From a bacterium D16-56 (GTDB lineage Bacteria > Bacillota > Clostridia > Lachnospirales > Lachnospiraceae), in contig RAYY01000021.1 in assembly GCA_003611875.1 (NCBI GenBank), positions 1 to 64,000 on the forward strand: a stretch of DNA of 64,000 nt, in the 5' to 3' direction. The position numbers and the translations under genes were made by a program. Every line of letters starts with the position of its first letter. The stretch's first letter is position 1. Below are positions 62,210 to 64,000 of the stretch, piece by piece. The notes beneath the pieces were generated by a model. That model saw nothing but the letters and a program-made list of their open reading frames with translations, was not told the DNA's origin and did not search any database.

Positions 62210-63481
62210 ATGGCGCTGGTATTTGTATTATTGCTGCTTATGCTGCTTTTGGGAGTGCCGATTGCATACGGAATCGGGCTGGCAGCTTCTTTTGGGCTTT
62301 TGACAGCAGCAGGGGTCAATCTGGCCGTGGTTCCTCAGAGGATGTTTACTATGCTGGACTCATTTTCCCTGTTGGCAATTCCCTTTTTTGTGCTTGCCGG
62401 CAATCTTATGGACCGGGGAGGTATCTCAAAAAAGCTGATTCGCTTTGCATCCTGTATCGTAGGCCACATCCGGGGAGGACTGGGGATGGTGACGATTCTG
62501 GCCTGTATGCTTTTTGGAGCAATCTCCGGTTCCGGCTCGGCAGCCAGCGCAGCCATTGGCTCACTGACCATACCGGCGATGAAGAAAAAGGGCTATGACG
62601 GGGAATTTGCCGGCGCCATTACTGCGGTTTCCGGTCCGCTGGGAATTATCATACCACCCAGTGTGGTTATGGTGATTTATGCCACCACTGCCAATGTGTC
62701 TGTGGGACAAATGTTTCTGGCAGGATATATTCCTGGTATTCTTCTGGGACTTGGAATGATGATTTCCGTTTACTGTATTGCACTGAAAAGGCATTATCCG
62801 GCAGAAAGCAGGGCCAGTATTCAGGAGTTTCTGATCTCCCTGAAGGAAGCAATATGGGCGCTATTGATGATCGTCATTATTATGGGAGGTATTTTCGGAG
62901 GATTTTTTACCGCTACGGAAGCTGCCTGTGTAGCAGTATTTTATGCATTACTGGTAGGGCTTTTTATTTATAAGGAGCTGAAGCCGTCGGATCTGGGGAG
63001 AATATTTGAGGACAGTGCAAAGACCTCAGCAGGAATTATGTTCTGCGTGGCGACCACCAATATTTTGGCCTGGCTGATGACAAATCAGCAGATTCCCATG
63101 AAGGTGGCGGCTGTACTGGGTTCCTCCATTAACAGCAAGATCCTGATGCTGATTATGGTAAACGTGATTTTTCTGATTCTGGGAACATTTTTGGACTCGA
63201 CACCGGCCATTATTCTGGCAGTTCCCATCCTGCTTCCGCTGGTGCAGCAATATGGGGTGGATCCGGTACATTTTGGGATTATCACAACGGTAAATCTGGC
63301 AATTGGTATGAGCACACCGCCGGTGGGGATCACCCTGTTTGTATCATCCAGCATATCAGAGACGCCTCTGACTACAATGGTAAGGTTTATGTTGCCCATA
63401 TGGGCAGTCATGGTTGGGATTTTGCTGGTGATTACGTACATTCCGCAGATATCCATGCTGCTGCCAGCAATCTTTGGTTAG
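62210..63481 (+). CDS. dctM: TRAP transporter large permease (DctM family)
   Basis: 423 residues, about twelve helices. PFFVLAGNLMDRGGIS, GAISGSGSASAAAIG-like loop near 104-118, and MSTPPVGITLFV near 366-377. Ion-driven uptake with DctP and DctQ. The flavoprotein gene follows by 12 bases. Confidence 0.95.
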   Translation: MALVFVLLLLMLLLGVPIAYGIGLAASFGLLTAAGVNLAVVPQRMFTMLDSFSLLAIPFFVLAGNLMDRGGISKKLIRFASCIVGHIRGGLGMVTILACMLFGAISGSGSAASAAIGSLTIPAMKKKGYDGEFAGAITAVSGPLGIIIPPSVVMVIYATTANVSVGQMFLAGYIPGILLGLGMMISVYCIALKRHYPAESRASIQEFLISLKEAIWALLMIVIIMGGIFGGFFTATEAACVAVFYALLVGLFIYKELKPSDLGRIFEDSAKTSAGIMFCVATTNILAWLMTNQQIPMKVAAVLGSSINSKILMLIMVNVIFLILGTFLDSTPAIILAVPILLPLVQQYGVDPVHFGIITTVNLAIGMSTPPVGITLFVSSSISETPLTTMVRFMLPIWAVMVGILLVITYIPQISMLLPAIFG

Positions 63482-63493
63482 AGGAGGGGTTGT

Positions 63494-64000
63494 TTGAATA
63501 CGAAGCTGGAACAAAACAGGGGACAACAATACATCGAAGAATGTCAATGCAATACCTTGATTATCGGCAGCGGGGCAGCAGCCTTTAATGCGGCAGACAG
63601 CCTCTATGATCTGGGGGTAAAGGACATTCTTCTGGTGACAGAAGGCATTTATATGGGAACCTCCCGGAATACCGGTTCTGACAAGCAGACCTACTACAAG
63701 CTTTCTCTGGCTTCCGGGGAACCGGATTCTGTGTATGACATGGCTCGTTCTCTTTATGACGGACAATCGGTCAATGGAGATACGGCTCTGGTGGAGGCAG
63801 CCCTGTCGGCAAGATGCTTTTTTAAATTAGTGAATCTGGGTGTGCCTTTTCCCTGTGATAAATATGGTCAGTATGCAGGCTATAAGACGGATCATGACCC
63901 TAAAATGCGGGGAACCTCCTGCGGGCCCCTGACATCAAAATACATGACACAGCAGCTGGAGCAGTCTGTCAAGAAGAAAAATATTCCGATTCTGGATCAT
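63494..64000 (+). CDS. FAD-binding oxidoreductase, cut by the window end
   Basis: 169 codons from TTG 63494 with AGGAGGGG upstream; no stop before the edge. LIIGSGAAAFNAADSL near 21-36 is an FAD-binding motif, and TSRNTGSDKQTYYKLS and TSCGPLTSKYM resemble the fumarate-reductase/aspartate-oxidase flavoprotein group. As the last visible gene of the TRAP operon it may reduce or oxidise the imported acid. Confidence 0.8.
   Translation, partial: MNTKLEQNRGQQYIEECQCNTLIIGSGAAAFNAADSLYDLGVKDILLVTEGIYMGTSRNTGSDKQTYYKLSLASGEPDSVYDMARSLYDGQSVNGDTALVEAALSARCFFKLVNLGVPFPCDKYGQYAGYKTDHDPKMRGTSCGPLTSKYMTQQLEQSVKKKNIPILDH

Noticed and set aside
1-64000. tRNA, rRNA or transposase genes
   Set aside because: Looked for tRNA-like cloverleaf ends and transposase motifs in all gaps; none seen.

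Overview
The window looks like a chromosomal segment of an endospore-forming anaerobic Firmicute, most likely a Lachnospiraceae-type Clostridium (inference). It carries spoIVA, yqfC/yqfD and a BofC-like gene, a PPi-type phosphofructokinase, DUF512, DUF3048 and the ylxM-ffh-rpsP-khpA-rimM-trmD-rplS block. There are strong AGGAGG ribosome sites and sigma-A promoters. No rRNA, tRNA, CRISPR array, integrase or transposase gene was seen.

Layout. (1) 1-5136 is an AT-richer accessory cassette of three same-strand genes: a two-TM SLATT/DUF4231 protein, a four-TM protein, and a 1280-residue DUF4062-STAND NTPase with a long propeller-like C-terminus. This is the best candidate for an undescribed (probably antiphage or abortive-infection) system. 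(2) 5367-21140 is core: fructokinase, the SRP/ribosomal/tRNA-modification operon, lepB, rbgA, rnhB, yraN, pgeF, a PRPP synthetase-like gene on the minus strand, DUF512, der, plsY, gpsA. (3) 21536-27398 is a branched-chain amino-acid ABC system (livKHMGF) split by an independently promoted cell-wall-binding-repeat protein. (4) 27552-36716 holds PPi-PFK plus a small HD alarmone-hydrolase-like gene, spoIVA with a structured leader, an unusual C-rich/G4 spacer, a beta-CASP nuclease with RNase HI, an LprI-like protein and a chemoreceptor. (5) 36809-51276 is core again: alaS, rpsU, yqfC, yqfD, phoH, ybeY, two FAD oxidoreductases, and a proB/proA locus. A 166-bp palindromic MITE-like element sits exactly at the yqfC stop codon. 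(6) 51419-64000 is accessory carbohydrate/acid metabolism: a GH32 enzyme, a truncated PTS EIIBC, a chimeric GH42/HAD ORF that marks a rearrangement, and a LacI-controlled set (SDR, LacI regulator, shikimate-dehydrogenase-like protein, TRAP transporter, FAD reductase cut by the window end).

How they work together. The core blocks supply ribosome biogenesis, SRP targeting, RNA processing and sporulation. The right end looks like an uptake and redox module for a carboxylated, possibly shikimate/quinate-like compound. Three near-identical LacI-type operators tie it together. The sucrose/galactoside region next to it is decaying. The left-end cassette pairs a membrane effector with a STAND sensor and has its own extended -10 promoter. 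All statements come from reading the sequence; no database search was run.
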